DNA of 51,403 nucleotides. Origin: Phycisphaerales bacterium (GTDB lineage: Bacteria; Planctomycetota; Phycisphaerae; Phycisphaerales; UBA1924). Every line of letters begins with the position of its first letter. Position 1 is the first letter of the stretch. Of the stretch, positions 11,694 through 21,048 are shown piece by piece. The DNA lies in assembly GCA_016741915.1 (NCBI GenBank), contig JACVCS010000019.1, positions 1 to 51,403 of the forward strand, given 5' to 3'. Below the pieces are notes generated by a model. That model was not told the DNA's origin and did no database searches. It saw nothing but the letters and a program-made list of their open reading frames with translations. A program made the translations under genes and the position numbers.

Positions 11694-13022
11694 ATGATGC
11701 TCGGCTCGATCCTCTTCGACGACACGGGGCGCAACGGCACTTCGCACGGGTGCCTGCTCTCGCCCCTGACCGATCTGCGACCAACCTTTGCCATCCGCAC
11801 CGGTGCGCTGACGACCCGCCAGCGACTGCGTCGGACATTGCAGGCCGAGGTGCGGGCGCTGTGGGTTCGACCCGAGCATGAAGCGATGGCGAAGTCGAGG
11901 CCCGGCGAGCCGTGCGTGAACGCGCTGCCCGGCGATGGGGCGAGTGAGTGGCTGCTGATCAACGGGCGTGCGTCGGTGTGCCCGGCGAAGGACGAAATCG
12001 AGAATCTGCGTGCGGGTGAGGCGCTGATCGAGGGGGGCGAACACGCGGGGATCATCGCGATGCGGGCCTCGCGGGTTGATCTGGAGAAACTGCTCCGCGA
12101 CGGATCGGCGATCGAGCAGGGACGCTGGCCCGAGCCCGGCGGCACCGTGCACGCCCGCGATCACGGGCTCAAGGGCACGGGCGCGCTGATCACGAGGCCC
12201 TGGCACGTTCGCACAGCTCGCGATCACGCCATTCACCACGATCTGAAACTGCTCGTCGAGCAGATCGGCACGGGCTCGGTGCCCAAGGGCGGTCTCGGCG
12301 CCGGGGTCACGGTTTTCGGCTCGCACGCGCTGAGTATCCACCCGAGCGCGAAGGTCTATCCCGGCGTGATCATCGACCTCGAACAGGGCGCGGTGGTCAT
12401 CGACGAGCACGCGGTGATCCGCCCCGGCGTTTCGCTTATCGGCCCGTGCTTCATCGGCGCCCACAGCACCGTCCTCGACAAGGCCCTGATCAAGGGTCAG
12501 ACCGCCATCGGCGAGCACTGCAAGGTCGCCGGCGAGGTCGGCGGCACGATCTTCCACGGCTTTGCCAACAAGGCCCACGACGGACACCTGGGTGATGCGT
12601 GGATCGGCAAGTGGTCGAACCTCGGCGCTGGCACAACCAACAGCAACCTGCTGAACACCTACGCGGAAGTGACGATGCGGGCCACGCCAACATCGAGCAT
12701 GGAACGCACGGGTCAGCAGTTCATGGGCTGCGTGGTGGGCGATCACGTCAAGACCGCCATCTGCACGCGCATCATGACCGGGACGATCGTGAACACCGGT
12801 GCGATGATCGCGCAGACCGCGCCGATCAGCGGCACGGTGCGTGCGTTCTCGTGGTGCACCGACGAAGCACCGAGCGGGTGCGAGAAGCCGCGGAGCTTCC
12901 GCTGCGACAAGTTCATCGACATCGCACGGACGGTCATGTCGCGGCGCAAAGTGGAGATGAGCCCGGCGTATGTCGAAGCGGTCAAAGCCCTGCACGCCCG
13001 CAGCGGAAGCGGTGCATCGTGA
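11694..13022 (+). CDS. GlmU-like bifunctional sugar-phosphate uridylyl/acetyltransferase
   Basis: A 442-residue protein of the alternative GlmU family found in Bacteroidetes and planctomycetes (nucleotidyltransferase plus left-handed beta-helix). The start SILFDDTGRNGT...LSPLTDLRPTFAIRTGALT fits that family's N-terminus. The second half holds hexapeptide repeats (IHPSAKVYPGVIIDLEQGAV, IGPCFIGAHSTVLDKALI, TAIGEHCKVAGEVGGTIFHG) and the segment WSNLGAGTTNSNLLNTY, which resembles the acetyltransferase acceptor site. It would make UDP-GlcNAc for wall and lipid A synthesis in the cytoplasm, fitting its place after mreBCD. The product assignment is by family, and UDP-GlcNAc is the inferred product. 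ATGs at 11694 and 11697 are both possible. The stop overlaps the polA start as GTGA. Confidence 0.85.
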   Translation: MMLGSILFDDTGRNGTSHGCLLSPLTDLRPTFAIRTGALTTRQRLRRTLQAEVRALWVRPEHEAMAKSRPGEPCVNALPGDGASEWLLINGRASVCPAKDEIENLRAGEALIEGGEHAGIIAMRASRVDLEKLLRDGSAIEQGRWPEPGGTVHARDHGLKGTGALITRPWHVRTARDHAIHHDLKLLVEQIGTGSVPKGGLGAGVTVFGSHALSIHPSAKVYPGVIIDLEQGAVVIDEHAVIRPGVSLIGPCFIGAHSTVLDKALIKGQTAIGEHCKVAGEVGGTIFHGFANKAHDGHLGDAWIGKWSNLGAGTTNSNLLNTYAEVTMRATPTSSMERTGQQFMGCVVGDHVKTAICTRIMTGTIVNTGAMIAQTAPISGTVRAFSWCTDEAPSGCEKPRSFRCDKFIDIARTVMSRRKVEMSPAYVEAVKALHARSGSGAS

Positions 13023-16000
13023 GCACCCCCACCCCCCACACCCGCACGCTCTACATCATCGACGGCTACGCGCAGTTCTTTCGCGCGTACCACGCTATAC
13101 GCACGCCGATGACTTCGCCCGTGACGAAAGAACCCACGAATATGACCTTCGGGTTCGTGGGGATGCTGCTGAAGCTCCTTCGCGGCGAGGGTGTGGTGGG
13201 CAAGGACCGCGCCGGGAGCCCCGCGGCGGCAACGCCCGGGACGCTGGCGCCGGATTACCTGCTGGTTGCGATCGACAAAAGCGACGACCGCGGCACGTTT
13301 CGCAGCCAGTTGTACCCCGAATACAAGGCCAACCGCCCCGATCCGCCCGAGGACCTTTTCCCGCAGGTTGAGCGTTGCCTTGATCTGCTCCGCACGCTGA
13401 ACGTGCCGGTGATTGGCAAAGAGGGCTTCGAGGCCGACGACTGCGTCGCGACGATTGTCAAACGACTGCGTGAGAGCGAGCCTGAGGTCCGCATCCGGAT
13501 CATCAGCAAGGACAAGGACCTCAAGCAACTGCTCGAGGAGGACCGAGTCGAGTTGTACGACGTGCACACCGATCAACTCATCACCGAGTCGAGCTTGAGG
13601 GAAGAAACAGGGCTGAAGCCCAATCAGATCATCGACATGCTGGCGCTCATGGGCGACACGGTCGACAACGTGCCCGGAGTTGAGGGTGTGGGTCCGAAGA
13701 CTGCGGCGGAGCTCGTCGCGACGTACGGCACGCTCGACGCGGTTGTCGCCGCGGCGAAAGAAGGAAAGATCAAGGGCAAACGAGGCGAAAAGATCGTCGC
13801 GGCGGCGCCGGAGTTGCCACTGAGCAGAGAGCTCGTGACGCTGCGGGATGATGTGCCGATGGATCTGGATCTGCGTGCGTGCTCGTCGAGTGCGATCGCG
13901 CTTGAAAGGCTCATCCCGATCCTGAAGGAGCTGGGTTTCAATCGGTACCAGGACGAAGCGCGGGCGTTGCTCGGGCTTGCACCGATGAACGCCCAGGGCG
14001 GTTCGTCGTCAGCGGCGAGCAGCGCTTCGTCACCAAAGAACGCCGGCGGCGGGCTTTTCTCGGGCACCAGCGGCGATGCGGGCACGGGTGCTCGTTCGGC
14101 AGGTTCGACGGAATCGAAAGGGAAAGCCGGTCGATCGAGCAGCGGCGCGAGCGGTTCAACGAACGAGACAAGCGGTGCCGCACCGGGACTCTTCGATCTC
14201 TTCGGCGCGTCCGCGGCCTCCGGCGGCGGGCCGATCGATCAAGGATCCGGTTCACGAAGCGCAATCGCACTGCCCAGCATCGATCAGCTCGGCATCGCCG
14301 GCGCTTCAACCCGCGGCACATACCGCTGCGTCACAACGACGGACCACCTTCGCGAGCTTGTTCGCGAACTCACCGACGCGCCGATCTTCGCCTTCGACAC
14401 CGAGACAACCGGGCTTTCGCCTCTGCGGTGCAAGCTCTGCGGCTTGTCGTTCTCAACCAAAGCCGGCACGGGGTGGTACGTGCCCGTGCGGTCACCCACG
14501 CCGCAGGCGCACCTGGATGAAGCGACGGTGCTGAAGGCCCTCGCCCCGTTGTTGACCGATGCGACGAAGCCCAAGTGCGGGCACAACCTGAAGTTCGACA
14601 TGCTCGTGCTCGGGCGTGCGGGTGTTCACGTCCGCGGGATCGGTTCCTGCGGCTTCGATTCGATGGTCGCCAGCTACCTCATCGACGCGTCACGCTCGAG
14701 TCATGGGCTCGACGCGCTGGCGCTCGCGCTGCTCGGGCACGCGAACATCTCTATCAGCGAGCTCATCGGCAGCGGCGCGAACCAGCGGACGTTTGACACG
14801 GTGCCGATCGATCTGGCGACGTTGTACGCCGCGGAAGATGCGGATGTCTCGCTTCGGCTGATGGAGACGATGTCGCCGCAGGTTCAAGCGATGGGGATTG
14901 GGAGTTTGTTCCGCGATGTGGAGATGCCGCTGGTGGAGGTGCTGGCGACGCTGGAGCGCAACGGCATCACGGTCGATCCGAGGGAGCTTGACCGTCAGCG
15001 CGAGCGGCTGAGCGCGAAGATCAGCGAGATCCGCACGAAGATCGACGCCTCAGCAAAGGAATCCATCGGACGCACGTTCAACCCCGATTCGCCCAAGCAG
15101 CTCTCGGGCGTTTTGTTCAACAAGCCCGACGACCTGAGCGAGCCGGGGCTCGGGCTCAAGCCCGTCAAGAAGACCAAGACCGGCAACAGCACCGATGTCG
15201 AAGTGCTCGAAACACTCGCCGAGGACGCGAGCGTCACCACGCCAATCCCTCGGCTGATCGTTGACTATCGCCAGCTCACCAAACTCGTCGGCACGTATCT
15301 GCAGGCCCTGAAAGACGAGATCAACCCCGACACCGCGCGCGTGCACGCGAGCTTCAACCAGACCGTCGCCGCGACCGGGCGGCTCAGCAGCAGCGACCCG
15401 AACCTGCAGAACATCCCGATTCGTACCGATGTTGGACGAGAGATTCGCAAGGCCTTCGTCGCCGCGCCCGGGTGCGTGCTGATCTCCGCGGACTATTCGC
15501 AGATCGAGCTGCGGTTGCTCGCGCACCTCTCGCGTGATCCGAACCTGATCGAGGCGTTCCGCAGCGATCAGGACATCCACACCGCCGTGGCGGCGCAGAT
15601 CAACCGCGTGCCGATCGAGCAGGTCACCAAGGCGCATCGCTCCGGCGCGAAGATGGTCAACTTCGGCATTGTCTACGGCATCACCGCCTTCGGGCTCGCA
15701 CGCCGATTGGGCATCGACAACGCCGAGGCCGCGGAGATCATCGACGGCTACAAACGCCGATTTGCGGGGATCACCACGTTCCTGCAGGAATGTGTGGAGC
15801 AGGCTCGGACGAGCGGGTATGTCGAGACGATGCTCAAACGCCGCCGCCCGATTCCCGAGATCCACTCGACAAACCCAAGCCGACGCGCATTCGCCGAGCG
15901 CACGGCCATCAACAGCGTGGTGCAAGGCTCCGCCGCGGATCTGATCAAACTGGCGATGGTGGACCTGCACAGCCGCATCGAGGCGAACGAACCGGCGCTG

Positions 16001-16171
16001 CGTGATGTGAAGATGCTGCTGCAGATCCACGACGAACTGGTCTTTGAGGCTCCCAAAGAGAAAGCCGAGAAGGCAAGAAAGCTCATCGTGGAACGGATGG
16101 AGAGTGCGATGAGCCTGAGCGTGCCGATCAGGGTGGATTCGGAGATCGGGACGGATTGGTACGAGCAGTAG
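13019..16171 (+). CDS. polA: DNA polymerase I
   Basis: A 1,050-residue three-domain polymerase for gap filling and primer removal. The 5'-nuclease domain (about 8-310) has YPEYKANRPD, FEADDCVATIV, ISKDKDLKQLL and GDTVDNVPGVEGVGPKTA. The 3'-5' exonuclease keeps FDTETTG (D460, E462), CGHNLKFDM and YAAEDADVSL, so proofreading should be active. The polymerase has motif A ISADYSQIELR (D825), motif B KMVNFGIVYG (K878) and motif C QIHDELVFE (D1005). It is about 120 residues longer than E. coli Pol I, mainly from a Ser/Gly/Ala-rich linker at about 325-425 that contains GLFDLFG (390-396). The GTG start at 13019 overlaps the upstream stop, so the upstream in-frame extension, antisense and out of frame with the GlmU-like gene, is rejected. 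Confidence 0.97.
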   Translation: MSTPTPHTRTLYIIDGYAQFFRAYHAIRTPMTSPVTKEPTNMTFGFVGMLLKLLRGEGVVGKDRAGSPAAATPGTLAPDYLLVAIDKSDDRGTFRSQLYPEYKANRPDPPEDLFPQVERCLDLLRTLNVPVIGKEGFEADDCVATIVKRLRESEPEVRIRIISKDKDLKQLLEEDRVELYDVHTDQLITESSLREETGLKPNQIIDMLALMGDTVDNVPGVEGVGPKTAAELVATYGTLDAVVAAAKEGKIKGKRGEKIVAAAPELPLSRELVTLRDDVPMDLDLRACSSSAIALERLIPILKELGFNRYQDEARALLGLAPMNAQGGSSSAASSASSPKNAGGGLFSGTSGDAGTGARSAGSTESKGKAGRSSSGASGSTNETSGAAPGLFDLFGASAASGGGPIDQGSGSRSAIALPSIDQLGIAGASTRGTYRCVTTTDHLRELVRELTDAPIFAFDTETTGLSPLRCKLCGLSFSTKAGTGWYVPVRSPTPQAHLDEATVLKALAPLLTDATKPKCGHNLKFDMLVLGRAGVHVRGIGSCGFDSMVASYLIDASRSSHGLDALALALLGHANISISELIGSGANQRTFDTVPIDLATLYAAEDADVSLRLMETMSPQVQAMGIGSLFRDVEMPLVEVLATLERNGITVDPRELDRQRERLSAKISEIRTKIDASAKESIGRTFNPDSPKQLSGVLFNKPDDLSEPGLGLKPVKKTKTGNSTDVEVLETLAEDASVTTPIPRLIVDYRQLTKLVGTYLQALKDEINPDTARVHASFNQTVAATGRLSSSDPNLQNIPIRTDVGREIRKAFVAAPGCVLISADYSQIELRLLAHLSRDPNLIEAFRSDQDIHTAVAAQINRVPIEQVTKAHRSGAKMVNFGIVYGITAFGLARRLGIDNAEAAEIIDGYKRRFAGITTFLQECVEQARTSGYVETMLKRRRPIPEIHSTNPSRRAFAERTAINSVVQGSAADLIKLAMVDLHSRIEANEPALRDVKMLLQIHDELVFEAPKEKAEKARKLIVERMESAMSLSVPIRVDSEIGTDWYEQ

Positions 16172-16233
16172 CCAAGCAGCTTCACTTGCCGGCGGCGTTG
16201 TCCTGTGATCACATGCTGCGAGTGAGTCATCGC

Positions 16234-16257
16234 ACCCCTACGCAGGGGTTCGCTTTC
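16234..16257 (+). terminator. Weak terminator-like hairpin after polA
   Basis: ACCCCT (16234-16239) pairs with AGGGGT (16244-16249) around ACGC, followed by TCGCTTT. The stem is only six pairs and the T tract is poor. Confidence 0.35.
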
Positions 16258-16292
16258 ATACGCGTGCAGAAGGGTTGAGTAGACTGAGGAAT

Positions 16293-16895
16293 ATGGCCGT
16301 TCTTCTCTCACTCATGGGGCTATTCCTCGTCTTCGGGTTTGTACTTTTCATCATCTGGATCGCTGCGGTGAAGCTCGGGATGCTCAAGCCGCCGACGGCT
16401 CTGAACGCCGAAGAGAAGACCGATGGTGAAAAGCTCAACTACCGCGTTCGCGATCGTGTTCTCTCGCCTGCGGAATACGGCTTTTACGCGTTGCTACAGG
16501 CGGCGGTACACATGCTGAACAGCGAGAACCCGGAGAGGCGCTGCACACTGTTCGCAAGCGTGCGACTGGCGGAAGTGCTGACGGTTTCTGAAGCTCAGAC
16601 CAACCGTTCTGCCTGGCAACGCGCGTTCAATCGAATCTCATCGAAGCAGGTGGACTTTGTCGTGTGCGATGAACAGACCACCCGCCCTCTGCTGGTGATC
16701 GAGCTCGACGATTCGACCCACAAACGGGCTGATCGAGCCAAGCGTGACGAGTTCGTCGACAGTGCATGCCGAGCCGCGAAGCTGCCCGTTCTTCATGTGC
16801 CGACGTCTCAGAAACCGGACTACAAGGCACTGGCGCGTTTGATTGGGCAGCAACTTTCCGGAACGAGAACCCCCGCCGGCTCGTCTGCCTCCTAA
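16293..16895 (+). CDS. Membrane-anchored DUF2726 protein
   Basis: A protein of about 200 residues. One N-terminal membrane helix (LLSLMGLFLVFGFVLFII) is followed by a cytoplasmic domain of the DUF2726 type. The segment DFVVCDEQTTRPLLVIELDD, then THKRADRAKRDEFVDSACRA and KLPVLHVP, follows the pattern D...ExD...helix of restriction-endonuclease-like folds. This domain is predicted by family to be nuclease-like, but no activity can be concluded here. ATG at 16293 has GAGGA only two bases upstream. TTG at 16275 would add six residues and cannot be excluded. The next gene begins 10 bases downstream, so the two are probably co-transcribed with prmC. Confidence 0.82.
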   Translation: MAVLLSLMGLFLVFGFVLFIIWIAAVKLGMLKPPTALNAEEKTDGEKLNYRVRDRVLSPAEYGFYALLQAAVHMLNSENPERRCTLFASVRLAEVLTVSEAQTNRSAWQRAFNRISSKQVDFVVCDEQTTRPLLVIELDDSTHKRADRAKRDEFVDSACRAAKLPVLHVPTSQKPDYKALARLIGQQLSGTRTPAGSSAS

Positions 16896-16905
16896 CCTCC
16901 GGCAT

Positions 16906-18399
16906 ATGTGGTCATGGCTCAGGCGAATCTTCACCGGCAAAGACCAGCCCCCACAGGCGACGAGCCGCGACACCGCGGGCGCGGGCGGGCGTCCGCCGTT
17001 TGTTGGCTCGGCCGAGGTGCACACGGGCGTTGATCGCCGCGACGCCTCGAGCGTGATCACCGGGCAGGGCATTACTCCTCCGCCGCCCGAGACACCGGCC
17101 TCGGGCGAACGCACCGAGAAGTCGGAAGAACCGTTCAAGGCCGATGCGACCCCTGAGCTGGTGACGGATGTGCCGCCGTGGGGTGTGCCGCTCGGTTCGC
17201 CCGAGCGGATCAACTTCTTCAGTTCGCTGGTCTTTCGGTACTTCAATCTTCGCAAGATCCCCATGCGGATGGAACAGGGCGTGGTCGAAACGCTCGAGCA
17301 CGACGCCCGCGATCAAGCCGCCGGCGCGAGTTCTCAGACAAACCTTGTTTCACCCTCAACCCAAGGGCCTTCATCCGCCGCAAAGCCATCGCAGCCCTCG
17401 CGGATGCGCTACGGCCTGTGGAACATCATGCAAACTTGCGCCGGGGCTGACCGCTCAGAGTGGGCGGGATTGATCGCCGCCCATTTCGACACCGTTCGCC
17501 GCGCGCCCGATGTTGAACTCCGCTACAGCGACCGGCTCGCCAGCTTTGAAGGGTGCAAAGACCACCTGTGCGTCCGCGTCTTTGACGAGGCCCACCTGCC
17601 CGAGCCGCTGGAGGGCGAGGCGTACATCCGCCGCCCCGCGCCGGGGCTGATGAGCGTGATCGTGGTCGACTTCCCGGAGTCGTGCCGCTCGCTCCGACGT
17701 GTCGAAGCCCAGCCGTGGAACGTTCCCGAATCACTCCTCTGGTCCACGGCCGAACGCAACATCGCGCCGCTCGCCCGCGCCGAGGTCCAACGCCTGGGCC
17801 CCGACGACGAGCCCGGACTGATGGTCCTCACGGGCGATTCAATCTACGTCGCCTCGATGATCCACCGCCTCGACGACACGCCCGAGATGACCGGCGCCCT
17901 CGGCACGCTCGTCAGCGTGCCCGTGCGCCACGCGGTGCTCACGCTGCCCATCGACGACGCGTCGTCGATTCGTGCACTCGCGCCGATGATCGGCATGACC
18001 GTTCAACTCGAACGCGCGGGGCCGGGCTCGGTCTCCGGCCGGGTCTTCTTCCGCTCAGCGAAGCCCGCTGAATCGCAATCCGCCGACGCGGCCTCATCAC
18101 CCGAGGCCAATCGGTGGAGTGAACTGAAGTACGCCCTCGACGGACGCTCTGTGGAGATCATCGAAGCCCCCGATGCCCTCGCGGCTCTGCTTGAAGCGCT
18201 TGGCACGCCGCAATCTCGCGATGAGTCGGACGGGTCAGATTCATCCGACATCGGTGGACCTGACGCACCGAACGACGACAAGGCCCAAGACCCCGACGCC
18301 GACGACCTGAACGACGACGGCACCGGGCCGAGCGATCCCGACGCTTCACCTCCATCACCCCCCACACCTCCATCTCCACCAACGAGGCCCGCGCCATGA
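16906..18399 (+). CDS. Uncharacterised DUF1444-like protein
   Basis: A 497-residue protein. The first 90 residues and the last 80 are low-complexity (Pro, Ser, Asp-rich) and likely disordered. The core (about 170-360) includes LCVRVFDEAHLPEPL, a segment VVDFPESCRSLRRVEAQPWNVPESLLW, and AERNIAPLA. These loosely match the order of conserved blocks in DUF1444 (YtpQ) proteins, where a Trp-containing motif is followed by an Ala-x-x-Asn-Leu helix. This is a resemblance only. No signal peptide or membrane helix was seen. ATG at 16906 (WSWLRRIF) is chosen since the upstream frame overlaps the DUF2726 gene. Its stop overlaps the prmC start as ATGA. Confidence 0.78.
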   Translation: MWSWLRRIFTGKDQPPQATSRDTAGAGGRPPFVGSAEVHTGVDRRDASSVITGQGITPPPPETPASGERTEKSEEPFKADATPELVTDVPPWGVPLGSPERINFFSSLVFRYFNLRKIPMRMEQGVVETLEHDARDQAAGASSQTNLVSPSTQGPSSAAKPSQPSRMRYGLWNIMQTCAGADRSEWAGLIAAHFDTVRRAPDVELRYSDRLASFEGCKDHLCVRVFDEAHLPEPLEGEAYIRRPAPGLMSVIVVDFPESCRSLRRVEAQPWNVPESLLWSTAERNIAPLARAEVQRLGPDDEPGLMVLTGDSIYVASMIHRLDDTPEMTGALGTLVSVPVRHAVLTLPIDDASSIRALAPMIGMTVQLERAGPGSVSGRVFFRSAKPAESQSADAASSPEANRWSELKYALDGRSVEIIEAPDALAALLEALGTPQSRDESDGSDSSDIGGPDAPNDDKAQDPDADDLNDDGTGPSDPDASPPSPPTPPSPPTRPAP

Positions 18400-19592
18400 C
18401 CACCCCCGCGCCGGACTCAACTTCCAACTCCCCGGCCGCTGCCGAAGCCGCAGCGCCCGTGAACGTGTGGACGACGCGTCGTCTGCTCGCGTGGATGAAC
18501 GAGGCCTTCGCGAGCAAGGGGATCGACTCGCCCCGTGTCTGCGCCGAGATGCTGCTCACCCACGTCACCGGCCAACAACGCCTGCAGCTCTACACCGCGC
18601 CCGATCGTCAGGCCTCCGACAGCGAGCTCGCCGCGTTGCGGTCGTTGGTGTCGCGAGCTCTACGCCATGAACCCGTTCAATACCTCACCAACGAGGCGGC
18701 GTTCTTCGGGCACCGATTATTTGTTGACCGCCGCGTGCTCATCCCGCGTCCGTGCACGGAACTGCTCGTCGAGCACGCGGTGCAGCACATCACCCGCGCC
18801 GCGATGAATGCGCAGGGGCACATCGTCGGCGGGCTGGGTGAATCGCTCGCACGACAAGCCGAGCTTGCACCGGCGGAGGCTTCTTCAGACCAGAACACGC
18901 CCGACGAAGAGCTCAGCGACGACGAACGCACCAAACGCGAGATCGCCCAGCGTCGAAGCGAGCTTGTCAAGGCCCGCGCCGGCCGATCGCAACGCGGGCG
19001 TGGCGTCCTCATCGCCGACGTCTGCACAGGCTCCGGGTGCATGGCCATCGCGCTCGCCAAAGCCCTCCCCGGTGCGCACATCATCGCCACCGACATCAGC
19101 CCCGATGCGCTCCAAGTCGCCAGCGAGAACGCCCAGCGCCTCGGCGTCACTGAGCGCATCACCTTCATCGAGGGGAGCCTGCTCGAACCCGTTGTCGACG
19201 CGCTGCAAGCCCTGCAAGACCCGGCGCGTGCGTCGGCCGCGGGCTTCAACCAGCCGCCTGTTGGCTTCGATGTCATCGTCAGCAACCCGCCCTACATCCC
19301 CGATCACGAATGGACCGGCGGGCTTGTCGATGACAACGTCAAACTCCACGAACCCACCCTCGCACTCCGCGGCGGCGCCGACGGCCTCGCCTTCGTCGCG
19401 CCCATCCTCCAGAACGCCCCGGCCCTGCTCAAACCCGCGGGCCTTCTGCTCATTGAGATCGCAGCCTGCACCGCCAACCTCGTCGCCGACGCCGCCCGTC
19501 AGCACGAACTGCTCGACCAGTCCACCGCGGGCATCGTCCGCGACCTTGAAGGCTTCGAACGAATGCTCAAAGCCACGCGACGGGGAAGTTGA
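18396..19592 (+). CDS. prmC: Peptide chain release factor N5-glutamine methyltransferase
   Basis: A 398-residue enzyme that methylates the Gln of the GGQ motif in release factors, using S-adenosylmethionine. The N-terminal helical domain carries RVCAEMLLTHV and EPVQYLTNEAAFFG. The methyltransferase fold has IADVCTGSGCMAIALAKALP (motif I), ATDISPDAL and the catalytic NPPYIP. Between them is an insertion of about 60 residues (roughly 145-205), charged and acidic (PDEELSDDERTKREIAQR), which makes the protein over 100 residues longer than E. coli PrmC. The start ATG overlaps the upstream stop (ATGA). Confidence 0.95.
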   Translation: MTTPAPDSTSNSPAAAEAAAPVNVWTTRRLLAWMNEAFASKGIDSPRVCAEMLLTHVTGQQRLQLYTAPDRQASDSELAALRSLVSRALRHEPVQYLTNEAAFFGHRLFVDRRVLIPRPCTELLVEHAVQHITRAAMNAQGHIVGGLGESLARQAELAPAEASSDQNTPDEELSDDERTKREIAQRRSELVKARAGRSQRGRGVLIADVCTGSGCMAIALAKALPGAHIIATDISPDALQVASENAQRLGVTERITFIEGSLLEPVVDALQALQDPARASAAGFNQPPVGFDVIVSNPPYIPDHEWTGGLVDDNVKLHEPTLALRGGADGLAFVAPILQNAPALLKPAGLLLIEIAACTANLVADAARQHELLDQSTAGIVRDLEGFERMLKATRRGS

Positions 19593-19602
19593 GGGGGGAG
19601 GG

Positions 19603-19666
19603 GACCGAGGGACCGAGGGACCGAGGGATCGAGGGATCGAGGGATCGAGGGATCGAGGGATCGAGG
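19603..19666. repeat. Octamer tandem array GAYCGAGG, 8 copies
   Basis: Three units GACCGAGG followed by five units GATCGAGG, starting 11 bp after the prmC stop. The two variants are sorted in blocks, which suggests expansion by slippage. Confidence 0.9.
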
Positions 19667-19697
19667 AAAAGCCTGCGACTAGCTCATGCCTTGAATG

Positions 19698-19749
19698 TGC
19701 CATGTGGCCCTGTGCCCTGTGCCATGTGCCATGTGCGATGTGCGATGTG
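19698..19749. repeat. Heptamer tandem array TGCCATG-type, 7 units
   Basis: Units TGCCATG, TGGCCCTG, TGCCCTG, TGCCATG twice, and TGCGATG twice. The array ends exactly at the stop codon of the minus-strand guanine deaminase gene (19750-19752). Part of it, including the 8-bp variant unit, recurs at 39642-39680. Confidence 0.88.
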
Positions 19750-21048
19750 TTAAACCGCCCGCCCGTCCACCACCGTCGCCTTCAGCCATCGATCATCCCA
19801 CGCGTACAGCAACGTCCCCAGCGGATCGGGTGCTGCGTGCCAGTTGCTCGCCTCGTCGGGCTTGACCACCAAGACATCCGCGGCCGCCCCGACCTTGAGC
19901 TGCCCCGCGTCCATCAGCCCCAACGCCTCCGCATTGCCCCGCGTGATCTGCCACCACGCCCGCGCCGGCGTTGGAATGCGTGCGTCGTCCTCGCCGCCGT
20001 CGATCCCTCCACGTCGAAGCGCCGCGGGCCCAGCGAGCGTCTTCGCACCATCGATCATCGCCCGCGCAACCCGCGGCATGCTCACATCAGGCCCGCCCGC
20101 CACATCCGACCCCAGCGCCGTGATGATCCCGCTCCGCACATACTCCCGCCGCGGCATGATTCCCGACTGCAAGAACGTGTTCGCCGTGGGACAGTGCGCA
20201 ACCACGCAGCCGCGCTGACGAACGATCGATCGCTCTTGCGCCGAGAGGTAAATCCCGTGCGCCAGCAGCGACTTCTCCGTCAGCAGCCGTGCGCTTTCGT
20301 AGATCCGCGTGTACCCGCCCTCATCTCCCGCACGCGCCGCATCATCAAACGCCCACGGGTGCAGCTTCACCGCCAACTCGCACTCATCGACCGTCTCGCC
20401 CAGGTGCGTCTGCATGTACACGCCGCGGGCGTGCACAAGTTCACCCGCGCCGATGAGCAGCTCACGCGAGCAACTGATGGCGAACCGCGGGTTGATCGAC
20501 GCCATCAGCCGCGGGTTCTTGAGCGCCTCAACGCGATCAACAAACGCCGCGGCTTCTGCGATCAACTTCTTCGCCGGTCTGCACAGTTCGCTCGGTGCTT
20601 GCTGATCCATGAGCACCTGCCCGACGATCGCCCTCAGCCCGCTGCGTGAAAGTTCCTCGGCCGCCGCCACGCTCCCCTCGTGATGCACCGTCGCATACGC
20701 CGCGATGCTCGTCGTGCCGGCCCTGATCAGCCGTTCGATCACGCGCCGCGTCATCGACGCCGCGTATGCCGGGTCGCTCCAGCGTATCTCCGCCGGGAAG
20801 ATCACCGTCGAAAGCCATTGCAGCAGAGGCAGACCATCCTGCCCGATGGAATCAAACTGAGGCAGGTGCAGGTGGGCATCAACGAAGCCCGGGGTGATCA
20901 CCGCGTCCTCGCCGCCCAAGTCCGCCGATCCCGGCGCGTCACCTTCGCCGAGCGCTTCGATCACGCCGCCCTTGATCATCAGCCAGCCGCGCGACAGCCG
21001 CACGCGCCCGCTGCTGGCTGGGAGCATCAGCCACCCGCTGACGAGCAT
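19750..21048 (-). CDS. guaD: Guanine deaminase
   Basis: A 432-residue amidohydrolase that converts guanine to xanthine plus ammonia. Diagnostic segments match guanine deaminases rather than generic amidohydrolases: PGFVDAHLHLPQFDSIG (H59, H61), LLQWLSTVIFPAE, RAGTTSIAAYATVH, QTHLGETVDE, LLAHGIYLS, AHCPTANTFLQSG and ALGSDVAGG. These supply the metal-binding His and Asp. Length is typical for the family. The ATG at 21048 shares one base with the stop of the MlaE gene (TGATG), so translation is probably coupled. Such an operon partner is unusual. A longer upstream frame overlaps MlaE and is rejected. Confidence 0.93.
   Translation of the reverse strand: MLVSGWLMLPASSGRVRLSRGWLMIKGGVIEALGEGDAPGSADLGGEDAVITPGFVDAHLHLPQFDSIGQDGLPLLQWLSTVIFPAEIRWSDPAYAASMTRRVIERLIRAGTTSIAAYATVHHEGSVAAAEELSRSGLRAIVGQVLMDQQAPSELCRPAKKLIAEAAAFVDRVEALKNPRLMASINPRFAISCSRELLIGAGELVHARGVYMQTHLGETVDECELAVKLHPWAFDDAARAGDEGGYTRIYESARLLTEKSLLAHGIYLSAQERSIVRQRGCVVAHCPTANTFLQSGIMPRREYVRSGIITALGSDVAGGPDVSMPRVARAMIDGAKTLAGPAALRRGGIDGGEDDARIPTPARAWWQITRGNAEALGLMDAGQLKVGAAADVLVVKPDEASNWHAAPDPLGTLLYAWDDRWLKATVVDGRAV

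Noticed and set aside
12599-13018. In-frame extension of polA upstream to 12599
   Set aside because: It is out of frame within the GlmU-like gene, and the FEN domain begins directly after the GTG at 13019.
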